DNA from: DATKUC01 sp964553615
GTDB lineage: Bacteria > Spirochaetota > Spirochaetia > DSM-27196 > DATKUC01
Direction of reading: 5' to 3'
DNA: 64,000 bases
Assembly (NCBI GenBank): GCA_964553615.1
Contig: CAZKMA010000016.1
Coordinates: 13,710-77,709 of the forward strand
Shown here: piece after piece, positions 1 through 7,827 of the stretch
Numbering within the stretch: the first letter of the stretch is position 1
How the letters are laid out: each line of letters opens with the position of its first letter
The notes under the pieces: generated by a model
What the model was told of the DNA's origin: nothing
The model's input: the letters and a program-made list of their open reading frames with translations, nothing else
Database searches by the model: none
Position numbers and translations under genes: made by a program

Positions 1-27
1 CGTATAGACTCGCGACCGGACAGCTCT

Positions 28-1377
28 CTACTCTTCGATATGGTACTCGGCAATCTTTCGATGCAGAGTCTTACGACCAATTCCAAGCATTTCAGCGGTC
101 TTGCTCTTGTTCCCCTTGTTGAGACTCAGAGTATTCCGAATGATCTCTCGCTCGGCCTCCGACAGCGTTGCTCCGAGGTCGATCTTGATGTAGTTCTCAT
201 CGGTGTCCAGACCGACCGACGGCGGAAGATCGTCGATGGTAATGATATTGCCCTTGCACATTACCACCGCGCTCTCGATGCAGTTTCGCAGTTCCCGGAC
301 ATTGCCCGGCCACGCGTGATTGTACAGTGCCGAACGCGCCTTCGGATCAATCCCCTCGATCTGCTTGCCATTTTCCTGGGAAAACTCCTTGAGGAATGCT
401 GCGATGAGCAGCGGGATATCCTCCTTCCGCTCGCGCAGAGGAGGGACCAGAATATTCACAACATTGAGCCGATAGTAGAGATCTTCCCTGAACGCGCCGC
501 GTGAGATCTCTTCTTTCAGATCCTTGTTGGTCGCCGAGACAATGCGCACGTCAGCCTCTATTGTCTCCTCGCCTCCGACCCGTTCGAACTTCTTGTCCTG
601 GAGAACCCGAAGGATCTTGATCTGCACCGCCTGATTGATCTCCCCGATTTCGTCCAGGAAGATACTGCCGGTATGGGCGAGTTCGAAGCGGCCTCGCTTC
701 CGCGCTATGGCACCGGTGAAGGCGCCCTTCTCGTGACCGAACAGCTCGCTTTCCAGAAGAGACTCGGACAGGGCGGCACAGTGCACCTTTATGAACGGCT
801 TTTCGCCGCGCTGCGACAGATTATGAATAGCGTCTGCAATGAGTTCCTTACCTACACCACTCTCCCCGGTTATGAGAACGGATGCCTTGGTGGGAGCAAC
901 CTGCTGCACGACTTCGAAGATCCGCCGCATAATGGAACTCTTCCCGATAATGTTACGGAATTGCCGTTGCTTCGAGAGTTCGTCCTGAAGTGCACGATGC
1001 TGGAGGACAAGCTCACGCGTCTGAAGTGCCCGCTTTACCAGGAGCGAAAGACGATCAAGGTTCACCGGCTTGGTAAGGAAATCGTACGCACCGTCGCGCA
1101 TTGCCCGCACTGCTGTCTCAATGGTCCCATGGCCGGTCAGAATGATTACGGGTATGGTCGGATGAGAGCCCGATATGTTTCGCAGGAGCTCTTCTCCCGA
1201 AACGCGCGGCATCTTGAGGTCGGCAATGACAAGGTCTACATCTTCATCATTCACATAGGTCATTGCCTCTTCGCCGTCCGCAGCAAGGAGAACCTCATGC
1301 CCGTCGAGTTCCAGAGCACGGCCGAGCCCTTCGCGGATGTTCTTCTCATCGTCCACTACCAGTACGTTGAACTTCAT
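28..1377 (-). CDS. Sigma-54-dependent NtrC-type response regulator
   Basis: A phosphorylation-controlled activator of sigma-54 promoters. The 449 residues show a receiver domain (about 1-120; acidic pair D9/D10, phosphoacceptor D53 in IADLKMP, T81 and K103), a AAA+ domain (about 140-370) with Walker A GESGVGKE and the sigma-54 contact loop GAFTGA, and a C-terminal Fis-type helix-turn-helix (TAEMLGIGRKTLHRKI). The ATG overlaps the stop of the histidine kinase gene by 4 bases, so the two are probably a translationally coupled cognate pair. The architecture matches NtrC, AtoC and ZraR. Target promoters and the signal are not visible, so I give no symbol. Confidence 0.93.
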   Translation of the reverse strand: MKFNVLVVDDEKNIREGLGRALELDGHEVLLAADGEEAMTYVNDEDVDLVIADLKMPRVSGEELLRNISGSHPTIPVIILTGHGTIETAVRAMRDGAYDFLTKPVNLDRLSLLVKRALQTRELVLQHRALQDELSKQRQFRNIIGKSSIMRRIFEVVQQVAPTKASVLITGESGVGKELIADAIHNLSQRGEKPFIKVHCAALSESLLESELFGHEKGAFTGAIARKRGRFELAHTGSIFLDEIGEINQAVQIKILRVLQDKKFERVGGEETIEADVRIVSATNKDLKEEISRGAFREDLYYRLNVVNILVPPLRERKEDIPLLIAAFLKEFSQENGKQIEGIDPKARSALYNHAWPGNVRELRNCIESAVVMCKGNIITIDDLPPSVGLDTDENYIKIDLGATLSEAEREIIRNTLSLNKGNKSKTAEMLGIGRKTLHRKIAEYHIEE

Positions 1378-2543
1378 GAATCTGCACCCTCCCAGCTCAG
1401 CAGATGCTGGTACCGTTGCGGAATTGGCAACGTAATAGAAAACGTGGAACCCTTCTCTTCCTGCGTGGCGACCGCTATTTCTCCCATGTGCTCCTTTACG
1501 ACCTTGTACACGAGTGTAAGTCCCAGTCCGGAACCGAAATCCTTGGTGGTAAAATATGGCTCGAAGATCTTGTTCATGACCTCCGAGGACATCCCAATGC
1601 CGGTATCGGCGATGTGAAGAATGGCTTCGTCTCCCCGCCGTTCGGTTGTAACCCTGAGACTCCCACCGTTCGGCATAGCCGAAATACCGTTCTTGATAAT
1701 GTTGAGGATTGCCTGCTTCATGTACTTTTCATCGAGCATGACAGGAGGGAGTGATTCATCCAGCTCCTCGATTATCGAGATATTTGCCTCTTCAAGCTCG
1801 TAACGCACAAACTCGAGCAGATCGGCGACCACGCGGTTCAGATCACTTTCCTCGAGTTTCGTGTCCATCGGGCGCACCGCGAACAGGAAGTCCACCACAA
1901 TGCGATTGAGCCGCTCAACTTCCTCGTTCACTATATCGATAAACGGCTGTATGGTGGATGCATCCACCGTAGAGCCCTTGCGAATTGCTTTCTGGATAAG
2001 CTGGATGTGGATGCCGATTGATCCGAGCGGATTCTTGATTTCGTGCGCCACCCCCGCCGCCAGCGTAGTCAGAGACGCCAGACTCTCCGCACGTCTGAGC
2101 CTCGCCTCTCTGCCGCGCTTCTCGGTAATGTCGTCTATGTGAAGGATGTTCCCCTGGATATGTCCTGCATGTACCAGCGGCGTAATGCTGCATGAAAGAA
2201 CCCGCGTAATGCCTTTGACTTCAAGGGTGAATTCCTGATCCGTGACCGATTCCTGATTCTCGAGAACATCCCGTACGAAGTCAGAAATCTGTTCGTCCTG
2301 GATTGCATCCCAAACCGCGTGCTCATAGATTTCCGAAGAGGAAAATGGGACCAGCCGTTCGGCGGACTTGTTGTAGAGCACGAGATTGTGGTTTACGTCG
2401 GATACGATAACGCCTTCTCCGAGCGAATCGAGAACAACCTCCATTCGCTCGTTCTCCGACGCCAAATCGTACAGAAGTGCGTGGATTTGAGCCTTGTCCA
2501 GCTTCGGTAGCTTTTTCAGTGCACGCTGAAGGAACTTTCTCAA
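1374..2543 (-). CDS. Cytoplasmic PAS sensor histidine kinase (NtrB/AtoS-like)
   Basis: Partner kinase of the sigma-54 regulator downstream. Its 389 residues have no membrane segment, so it is probably a soluble sensor. A PAS domain lies at about 33-140 (LGEGVIVSDVNHNLVLYN), followed by a dimerisation and phosphoacceptor helix with H167 in AAGVAHEIKNPLGS, and a GHKL ATPase domain with N box NIIKNGISAM, G1 box DTGIGM and G2 box GSGLGLTL. It overlaps holB upstream by 4 bases and the regulator downstream by 4 bases. The signal it senses cannot be read from the sequence. Confidence 0.93.
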   Translation of the reverse strand: MRKFLQRALKKLPKLDKAQIHALLYDLASENERMEVVLDSLGEGVIVSDVNHNLVLYNKSAERLVPFSSSEIYEHAVWDAIQDEQISDFVRDVLENQESVTDQEFTLEVKGITRVLSCSITPLVHAGHIQGNILHIDDITEKRGREARLRRAESLASLTTLAAGVAHEIKNPLGSIGIHIQLIQKAIRKGSTVDASTIQPFIDIVNEEVERLNRIVVDFLFAVRPMDTKLEESDLNRVVADLLEFVRYELEEANISIIEELDESLPPVMLDEKYMKQAILNIIKNGISAMPNGGSLRVTTERRGDEAILHIADTGIGMSSEVMNKIFEPYFTTKDFGSGLGLTLVYKVVKEHMGEIAVATQEEKGSTFSITLPIPQRYQHLLSWEGADS

Positions 2544-3745
2544 TCCACCCTCCGCAACTCATAATATAGTGTTTCCAGAGCCATCTCCGCATTCATATTG
2601 AATTGATCCACGCGAGTCATGTGTTCATGCATTATCCGATTCCATTTCTCCAGCCGCCTCATGTCCCGATGCCTCGTATCTCCCTCGATATTCCGTAACT
2701 CGGCGGACCCCTGTCGAGTCAGCTCTTCGAGGAAATAGCGGAACGCAGTACGGGTCGGGGCGGCTTTCAGGGTTGTTCCCACTGTCGTGACGACAGAGAT
2801 ATCCGGTGCCGACGCCTGAACTGCCTGAATAAATCCGTGGACCAGAAGCCTGATATCGGCAGTACCTGAGAATTCCATCCGAAGAAAGAAGTCCCGCATT
2901 GTCGCACAGCCCTCGCCCGGCAGACGAAAGATTCTCTCGAGCACCCGTTGCGTATCATCCAGACTTCTGTCTCTCAGCGAGTATGAACGGGTCCGGGAGA
3001 GAATTGTCGGCATGATTGCCCCACGGCGCGTCGTTATCAAGAGAAAGTATACTCCCGCAGGAGGCTCTTCGAGTATCTTGAGCAGGGCATTTCTTGAGCT
3101 CGCCTGCATAGCATCCGCATTTTCCACGAGAATTATCTTTCGATTTCCCTGCGTGGTCATGTGCGCCCAGAATGTCGCGCGGCGAATCATGTTTACCGGA
3201 ATATTGTCGGTCACCAGTGCGGAGCACACCTTTTCAGCTGCCGAAAGCGCACGTGAGAGGGCCTTTTCCAGGCGTGTTTCGGCCGGAAGCGGACTACCGG
3301 GCGAAAGCTCTTCCGCAGTCTCCTGCAACAGAACAAGATGATTGGTGATTTTCGTGAGACGATTCTCTTCCCCCTCCCACAATACCGAATCAAACCGTCG
3401 GAGCAACTTGCGCAGCGCACGAACATAGAGGAACTGGGAGGGCTCCTTCCGATTCCGGCGGAGCGACTCCCCGCTTGCAAGGATTTCCTGGAGAAAATAG
3501 CGGCTTCCGAGAAGCATGGTATCCTGATGCGTCAGTTGCCGCTGCTGAACACACGACCGGCATCGACAATTCCATTCCGCTGTGCCGGATTCGCAGGTGA
3601 GGGCCCGTGCGATTTCAAGACCGACCGAAAGCTTGCCGGAATACTGCGGTCCGTGCAGAAGCACTGATGCGGGGAACTCTCCGCTCGTAATGTCACGGAT
3701 GAGCTGCGATACCGTCTGTTCCTGTCCGATGATGTTTTCAAACAT
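2540..3745 (-). CDS. holB: DNA polymerase III delta-prime-like clamp-loader subunit
   Basis: A replication clamp-loader subunit of the AAA+ family, 401 residues. The N-terminus (MFENIIGQEQ) is typical of DnaX and HolB proteins. The P-loop is degenerate (GPQYSGKLS, Leu where Thr or Ser is usual), which fits delta-prime, a subunit that need not hydrolyse ATP. Four cysteines at C51, C60, C62 and C65 form the expected zinc module, and later motifs include LLKILEEPP and the sensor-1 region ITTRR. Residues 75-170 hold an insertion longer than in E. coli HolB. The gene sits inside a chain of overlapping genes (1 base with cvpA, 4 with the kinase). Confidence 0.85.
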   Translation of the reverse strand: MFENIIGQEQTVSQLIRDITSGEFPASVLLHGPQYSGKLSVGLEIARALTCESGTAEWNCRCRSCVQQRQLTHQDTMLLGSRYFLQEILASGESLRRNRKEPSQFLYVRALRKLLRRFDSVLWEGEENRLTKITNHLVLLQETAEELSPGSPLPAETRLEKALSRALSAAEKVCSALVTDNIPVNMIRRATFWAHMTTQGNRKIILVENADAMQASSRNALLKILEEPPAGVYFLLITTRRGAIMPTILSRTRSYSLRDRSLDDTQRVLERIFRLPGEGCATMRDFFLRMEFSGTADIRLLVHGFIQAVQASAPDISVVTTVGTTLKAAPTRTAFRYFLEELTRQGSAELRNIEGDTRHRDMRRLEKWNRIMHEHMTRVDQFNMNAEMALETLYYELRRVD

Positions 3746-4224
3746 TACGAGCTCAACTTCAACATTCGGCTCGCATACGGCATAAGCGGCAAAAGCACCC
3801 GGGCGAAAGCGCTGTGATCTATGACTGATGTCAGATCCACGAACGGTTGTACACGCATGATAAGAATTATAATAAAAATAAGTACGAGTCCTTCCGCCAT
3901 CCCAAGAAAAAACCCGAGCGCGCGATCGAGGCTATCCAGGTTTATCCGTTCAACGAGCCGGTTCAGCGCACTCTCAAAAATCTTGACTACAATGTAGACT
4001 GCAAGAAACAGCCCGAGAAACGCAACGACCTGGGTCCAGGTCGTGTTCCCGATGTATGGCGCAATCTTTACGGCGACAACGCCCGAGAGAAGCACTGCCG
4101 TAACAATTCCCAGGATTATTGCGGCCATGGACATGAACTCATGAACAAAACCACGCACCAGGGCGCGAACGACGGTGATAAGCAGGACGATGATGAATAC
4201 GATGTCGATACCGGTGATCGTCAT
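3745..4224 (-). CDS. cvpA: CvpA family inner-membrane protein
   Basis: A 159-residue protein with four hydrophobic segments, consistent with the CvpA family, named for colicin V production. The first segment contains DIVFIIVLLITVVRALVRGF, the typical CvpA start. The biochemical role of the family is poorly known. The gene overlaps murG by 4 bases, and its stop shares one base with the holB start codon (TAATG), so all three are likely translated in a coupled way. Confidence 0.85.
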   Translation of the reverse strand: MTITGIDIVFIIVLLITVVRALVRGFVHEFMSMAAIILGIVTAVLLSGVVAVKIAPYIGNTTWTQVVAFLGLFLAVYIVVKIFESALNRLVERINLDSLDRALGFFLGMAEGLVLIFIIILIMRVQPFVDLTSVIDHSAFARVLLPLMPYASRMLKLSS

Positions 4225-5336
4225 TCCCTTCCCTCGCGTCCGCGCTCTGTGCGAATTGCGGCCAAGTATACCGCGTGTGCGATTTGCTCCGCAGCGTCTC
4301 CCCTTCCAATGGCCTGCGCTGCCGCCCCCATGGCACTCCGTTGGTCATCGTCGGCCCCAAGCCGGAGAACGATGTCTGCGAGTCGATCGGCCGTCGCCGG
4401 CTCTTCCATCACAACAGCGGCGCCTCGGTCGGCGAAAAGCTGAGCGTTCCGGACCTGATCTCCTCGGGTACCGGATCCCGAAAGCGGAATGAGGACGGAG
4501 GCCTTCCCGGAGACGGCGATTTCCCAGAGCGTTCCCGCACCGGCACGCGAAACAACAAGATCGGCGGCCTTGAGAATATGGCCGTATTCTTCACGAATGA
4601 ACCGTACAGGATAGTAGGATGAGGATCGCTGTGGGGCGGATTCCTCGACTGCAGCACCGGTCTGATGTACCACGAAGAAGACATCAGTCAGCCTCGGCAG
4701 TGCGCGGGCAATGAGTTGATTTATCTGTGCGGCCCCCTGACTGCCTCCCACGACGAAAAGGACCCGCTTGCCGGCCGGAGCCCCGATAATACGACGTCCT
4801 TCGGCGCCGTTTCCTGAGAAGATTTCACTCCTTACTGGATTTCCCGACACCTGCACTCGATCGCGAATGGACCCTGCAAAATGCGAAACCGTCTCTTCAT
4901 ACGGCACAAATATCCTTTCGGCGAAACGAGCATTTATCCGGGTTGCAAGTCCCGGATCCATGTCTGATTCATGAGTCAGAACCGGAATCCGAAGCATTCG
5001 AGCGGCGATAACCGGAGGCACGCTGACATACCCGCCCTTCGAAAAGAGAGCAACCGGCCTGAGGTTTCGCAACAGCACATATGAACGGAAGATGCCGCCG
5101 GCAACTCGAAAAACATCTACCAGGTTTCGCAGCGTAAATTCCCGGCGGAGCTTGCCCGCGGGAATAGCCAGATACCGAATATCCCTTCGCGAAACGATAT
5201 CCCTCTCCATTCCTCTCGCGGAACCGATCCAGACAATTTCGCCGTCCCATCGCTTCTTGAGCTCGTCCATGACGGCCAGACCGGGAAACACGTGTCCGCC
5301 GGTTCCGCCTCCGGTAAAAACAATTGTACGCCCCAT
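4221..5336 (-). CDS. murG: MurG, lipid II-forming N-acetylglucosaminyltransferase
   Basis: Transfers GlcNAc from UDP-GlcNAc to lipid I on the inner face of the membrane, the last cytoplasmic step of peptidoglycan precursor synthesis. The 371 residues show the N-terminal glycine-rich loop FTGGGTGGHVFPGLAV, the second loop GGSQGAAQIN, and the donor-binding part SRAGAGTLWEIAVSGKASVL. Length fits the family. It is the first gene of the five-gene minus-strand operon and is divergent from pstB, with 202 bases between them. A weak ribosome-binding site (GGGTAGGT) precedes the ATG. Confidence 0.96.
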   Translation of the reverse strand: MGRTIVFTGGGTGGHVFPGLAVMDELKKRWDGEIVWIGSARGMERDIVSRRDIRYLAIPAGKLRREFTLRNLVDVFRVAGGIFRSYVLLRNLRPVALFSKGGYVSVPPVIAARMLRIPVLTHESDMDPGLATRINARFAERIFVPYEETVSHFAGSIRDRVQVSGNPVRSEIFSGNGAEGRRIIGAPAGKRVLFVVGGSQGAAQINQLIARALPRLTDVFFVVHQTGAAVEESAPQRSSSYYPVRFIREEYGHILKAADLVVSRAGAGTLWEIAVSGKASVLIPLSGSGTRGDQVRNAQLFADRGAAVVMEEPATADRLADIVLRLGADDDQRSAMGAAAQAIGRGDAAEQIAHAVYLAAIRTERGREGRE

Positions 5337-5477
5337 ACCTACCCTTGTGATGAACCGGCCTTCCCCGTATACTGGATCTTAACATGGGCAAAACTCTTTG
5401 TGCAACGTTGGCCAATTCTCCGAGCGAAAGGACCGGCCATGGCAGCACGGAAACAGATCGAAACCGTTGTTGGACAG

Positions 5478-5518
5478 TCTGTTGATTTTCTAACACTGCA
5501 CTGACAGGTTTCTGACAC
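5478..5518 (+). promoter_or_regulatory. Tandem Pho boxes upstream of pstB
   Basis: Four hexamers CTGTTG, CTAACA, CTGACA and CTGACA start at 5478, 5489, 5500 and 5511, exactly 11 bases apart. This is the phasing of PhoB-binding direct repeats, whose E. coli half-site is CTGTCAT, so the array equals two Pho boxes. A further CTTACA at 5523 is one base out of phase. The array ends about 20 bases before the first pstB start, where a PhoB-dependent promoter would use it in place of a -35 element. The encoded PhoB and PhoR are three and four genes downstream, so autoregulation is likely. Confidence 0.75.
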
Positions 5519-5538
5519 CCTTCTTACAGGATGGCAAC

Positions 5539-6369
5539 GTGACGGAAGAGAAAGGCATGCGGAATCCCGACAGCCAGAAAATCATGACACCAGTGGAAAA
5601 TGGGGAAAAACCCGCCATAGAAATCCGGCGGCTGAACTTCTATTACGGCGCGTTTCACGCAGTGAAAGACGTCAGTATCTCGTTCGGAACTCATGAAGTT
5701 ACCGCGCTCATCGGTCCCTCCGGATGCGGCAAAAGCACCGTTCTTCGGACAATGAACCGGATGAATGACCTCATTCCCGATACCAGAACCGAGGGCGATG
5801 TACTGTTTCAGGGCAAGAATATCTACGACAGGGACATGGATGCCGTGGAAATCCGCCGGAGAATTGGTATGGTGTTTCAGCGGCCGAACCCGTTCCCGAA
5901 AAGCATCTATGAAAACATTGCGTGGGGCGCGCGGATTAACGGATACACGGGAGATATGGCGGAACTGGTGGAGATGTCGCTGCGCAAGACAGCGCTGTGG
6001 GACGAAGTGAAGGACAAACTGAAACAGAGCGCCCTTCGTCTCTCCGGGGGGCAGCAACAACGGTTGTGCATTGCCCGCGCCGTTGCCATTCAGCCGGAGA
6101 TACTTCTCATGGATGAACCAGCGTCGGCGCTGGATCCCATATCGACCGCGAAGATCGAAGACCTTATCGATGAATTAAAGAAGAACTATACCATAGTCAT
6201 AGTAACGCACAATATGCAGCAAGCGGGTCGCGTGTCTGACCGCACCGCGTTTTTCATGGTAGATGACTCACGGGCCGGATATCTCGTCGAATACGGCGAC
6301 ACAAAGGAAATATTCTTCAATCCACAGGATTCACGAACTGAGGCGTATATTTCCGGCCGTTTCGGCTGA
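5539..6369 (+). CDS. pstB: Phosphate ABC transporter ATP-binding protein PstB
   Basis: The ATPase of the high-affinity phosphate importer. It has Walker A GPSGCGKST, the PstB-typical TMNRMNDLIPDTRTEG, the Q-loop region FQRPNPFPKSIYENIA, signature LSGGQQQR, Walker B ILLMDEPASALDP and the switch histidine in VTHNMQQAGRVSDRTAFF. The GTG at 5539 gives 276 residues. An ATG at 5557 (residue 7, preceded by GGAAGAG) is an equally good or better start if the Pho-box promoter starts near 5540. No pstS, pstC or pstA is next to it, so the permease genes must be elsewhere. phoU follows after 77 bases. Confidence 0.96.
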   Translation: MTEEKGMRNPDSQKIMTPVENGEKPAIEIRRLNFYYGAFHAVKDVSISFGTHEVTALIGPSGCGKSTVLRTMNRMNDLIPDTRTEGDVLFQGKNIYDRDMDAVEIRRRIGMVFQRPNPFPKSIYENIAWGARINGYTGDMAELVEMSLRKTALWDEVKDKLKQSALRLSGGQQQRLCIARAVAIQPEILLMDEPASALDPISTAKIEDLIDELKKNYTIVIVTHNMQQAGRVSDRTAFFMVDDSRAGYLVEYGDTKEIFFNPQDSRTEAYISGRFG

Positions 6370-6395
6370 TCGCAGGAACACCCGGATACGGAACG

Positions 6396-6419
6396 CCGCG
6401 TCAGGCTCGTCCGACGCGG
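6396..6419 (+). other. Hairpin between pstB and phoU
   Basis: A perfect 7-base-pair inverted repeat, CCGCGTC and GACGCGG, with a 10-base loop lies in the 77-base pstB-phoU spacer. There is no T run, so it is more likely an mRNA-stability or processing hairpin than a terminator. Its role is inference. Confidence 0.45.
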
Positions 6420-6446
6420 ATCCGACCCGCAAGAGAGGTATTCAGA

Positions 6447-7106
6447 ATGGAATTACGACACCATTTCTCAAACAGCATGCAACTCCTGTACCAGAATATC
6501 CTGCGCATGGGTACACTGGTGGAAGAGGCCCATAAGAAGGCGCTCATAGCATTGTCCAACGGAGATCACGATCTTGCGCGTCAGGTCATCGATGGCGACA
6601 TCCATATAGACGAGATGCAGACAACGATTGAGGATCAATGCGCCCGCCTCATTGCAACAGAACAGCCGGTCGCATCCGATCTCCGTGAGATCTTCACCGC
6701 AGTGAAGATCGTCTCCAATATTGAACGGATCGGTGACCACGCCCGCCATGTTGCGCGCGCGGTCAGTAAGGTATCTGCGCAGCAATTCCTTGCAACGGTG
6801 CCTCGATTCAAGCGACTTGCGGACACCGGTATTTCCATGGTGCATGATGCCCTCACCGCGTTTGTCGAGCAGGACGCCGAAAAGGCGCGAGAAGTAGCCG
6901 GACGGGATGATGAAATTGATCGGATGCATGAAGAACTCAGTGCGGAGCTTGTCCAGATAATGAAGGGCGATCCGGAACTTATTGAACAAGGTCTCACGAT
7001 GATCCTGCTTGCCCGGTTCATGGAGCGAATGGGTGACCACGTGACGAACATGTGCGAATGGATAGTGTATGCAAAACAGGGCCGGCACATCGAACTGAAT
7101 ACCTGA
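6447..7106 (+). CDS. phoU: Phosphate signalling protein PhoU
   Basis: A peripheral regulator that links the Pst transporter to the PhoR kinase and keeps the Pho regulon off when phosphate is plentiful. The 219 residues hold two PhoU helical repeats, each with the metal-binding pattern (VKIVSNIERIGDHA in the first, ILLARFMERMGDHV in the second). The ATG follows a purine-rich site GAGAGG. It lies between pstB and phoB, and its length is normal for the family. Confidence 0.95.
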   Translation: MELRHHFSNSMQLLYQNILRMGTLVEEAHKKALIALSNGDHDLARQVIDGDIHIDEMQTTIEDQCARLIATEQPVASDLREIFTAVKIVSNIERIGDHARHVARAVSKVSAQQFLATVPRFKRLADTGISMVHDALTAFVEQDAEKAREVAGRDDEIDRMHEELSAELVQIMKGDPELIEQGLTMILLARFMERMGDHVTNMCEWIVYAKQGRHIELNT

Positions 7107-7134
7107 TCCGACGGTAAAGACATACGGAGCAACG

Positions 7135-7827
7135 ATGGCAAAGGAAACAGTCCTTGTTGTGGACGATGAAGAGGATATTCTGGAGCTGATTGGCTTCAAC
7201 CTCCGGAAAGAGGGTTATACCGTTCACGAGGTGAAGACCGGAGAGGAAGCGCTCGCCTTCGCGACGCGAAAAAATCCGGATGTTATTGTGCTGGATCTGA
7301 TGCTGCCCGGCGTGGATGGGCTCGAGGTGTGCAGAAAATTGAAACAGTCCGAGGCAACACGTGGAATACCCGTCATCATGGTAACTGCAAAGTCCGAGGA
7401 CTCGGATATCGTGACCGGACTGGAATTGGGTGCCGACGATTTCATAACCAAACCGTTCAGTCCGAAAGTACTTACCGCGCACCTGCGTGCAGTCTTGCGC
7501 AGATCCCGAGATTCCGATGACGCCGCGGGAGAACCCCTTCTCAGACTGCACAATATCTCCGTCGACATAGCTCGCCATGAGGTTTCAGTAGGCGACAGTC
7601 CGGTGAACCTCTCCGCCACAGAGTTCTCCATTCTCGAATTTCTTGTCAGAAATCCCGGCTGGGTGTTCTCCAGAAATCGCATTATAGATGCCGTGAAAGG
7701 AAAGGACTATCCGGTAACCGAGCGGTCGGTTGATGTTCAGATACTCGGCCTGCGCAAGAAACTCGGTGCCGCGGGCGATCTCATCGAGACAGTCCGGGGG
7801 GTCGGTTACCGAATCCAGGCAGAATGA
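7135..7827 (+). CDS. phoB: PhoB-type response regulator (OmpR family)
   Basis: A DNA-binding regulator of phosphate genes, 230 residues. The receiver domain (about 1-122) has acidic residues D10/D11, phosphoacceptor D54 in VIVLDLMLPG and the TKPF lysine. The C-terminal winged helix (about 135-228) has LSATEFSILEFLV and the end motif ETVRGVGYRI. It starts 28 bases after phoU and overlaps the kinase gene by 4 bases. The PhoB call rests on the neighbours pstB, phoU and a PhoR-like kinase as well as the fold, and the tandem Pho boxes before pstB are the likely target. Confidence 0.92.
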   Translation: MAKETVLVVDDEEDILELIGFNLRKEGYTVHEVKTGEEALAFATRKNPDVIVLDLMLPGVDGLEVCRKLKQSEATRGIPVIMVTAKSEDSDIVTGLELGADDFITKPFSPKVLTAHLRAVLRRSRDSDDAAGEPLLRLHNISVDIARHEVSVGDSPVNLSATEFSILEFLVRNPGWVFSRNRIIDAVKGKDYPVTERSVDVQILGLRKKLGAAGDLIETVRGVGYRIQAE

